A stretch of 12,964 nucleotides of DNA. It comes from Acidimicrobiaceae bacterium (GTDB lineage Bacteria > Actinomycetota > Acidimicrobiia > Acidimicrobiales > Bog-793). The DNA lies in NCBI GenBank assembly GCA_027306715.1, contig DAHUZG010000015.1:1-12964 (forward strand), given 5' to 3'. Below are positions 12,885-12,964 of this stretch, piece by piece. The notes under the pieces are model-generated. The model was not told the origin of the DNA. It saw only the letters and a program-made list of their open reading frames with translations, and did no database searches. The position numbers and the translations under genes are program-made. Each line of letters starts with the position of its first letter. Position 1 is the first letter of the stretch.

Positions 12885-12964
12885 ACCAGGGCTTGGCCGA
12901 GCTCGCGTAGTCGTCACCGCTCCTCAGAACGCCCCGCAGCTCGGCGGCGAGCTCGGGGTCGGCT
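12814..12964 (-). other. Possible 3' end of a convergent minus-strand gene (edge)
   Basis: After hyuB2, 80 bases remain to the window edge. On the minus strand one frame is open from the edge down to a TGA at 12816-12814. Its first codons read ADPELAAELRGVLRSGDDY with G/C in most third positions, which looks coding-like. To reach the stop it must run 69 bp antisense into hyuB2, where the sequence turns Arg-rich, so it may be a shadow. No terminator hairpin is visible between the two. Undecided. Confidence 0.2.

Overview
The window is very GC-rich DNA from a bacterium, most likely an actinobacterium. The reasons are strong G/C bias at third codon positions, GTG starts, ATGA stop/start overlaps, and a LivM-LivG fused transporter subunit of a kind known from that phylum. 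The species cannot be told from the sequence. No rRNA, tRNA, CRISPR array, transposase or integrase was seen.

Left part (1-4207, minus strand): a branched-chain-amino-acid-type (HAAT family) ABC importer operon, transcribed right to left. The order is a secreted substrate-binding protein (livK-like), a LivH-type permease, and one long polypeptide that joins a LivM-type permease to a LivG-type ATPase. At the left edge is the ATG of a further gene, presumably livF, whose body lies outside the window. LivH/LivMG overlap by ATGA, and LivMG/next gene appears to do the same. Transporters of this family also import aromatic acids, amides and other small carboxylates, so the substrate need not be an amino acid.

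Middle (4208-4419): a divergent intergenic region with a 13-bp direct repeat (three copies, each with a CCCGGG core). It probably holds the promoters for both directions.

Right part (4420-12884, plus strand): a catabolic gene set. It contains an amidohydrolase-2/ACMSD-like metal-dependent decarboxylase or hydrolase, a first hydantoinase-B/oxoprolinase subunit (hyuB1), a fumarylacetoacetate-hydrolase-family enzyme overlapping hyuB1 by ATGA, a small basic protein with a winged-helix-like pattern, a hydantoinase-A/oxoprolinase ATP-binding subunit (hyuA), and a second HyuB (hyuB2) overlapping hyuA by ATGA. The two HyuB proteins align almost without gaps and are about three quarters identical by eye, so they are paralogues that now flank the FAH, small-ORF and hyuA genes.

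Inference: the importer brings in a small organic acid, amide, lactam or ketone. The HyuA/HyuB enzyme uses ATP to carboxylate it or open its ring (precedents: acetone and acetophenone carboxylases, N-methylhydantoinase, 5-oxoprolinase, caprolactamase). The FAH-family and amidohydrolase enzymes would then cleave C-C or C-N bonds or decarboxylate products. The substrate is unknown. The one-HyuA/two-HyuB layout with an embedded FAH gene and a small accessory protein is the part most worth following up. Several short repeats (13, 15, 18 and 7 bp) and hairpins lie at gene boundaries on this side.
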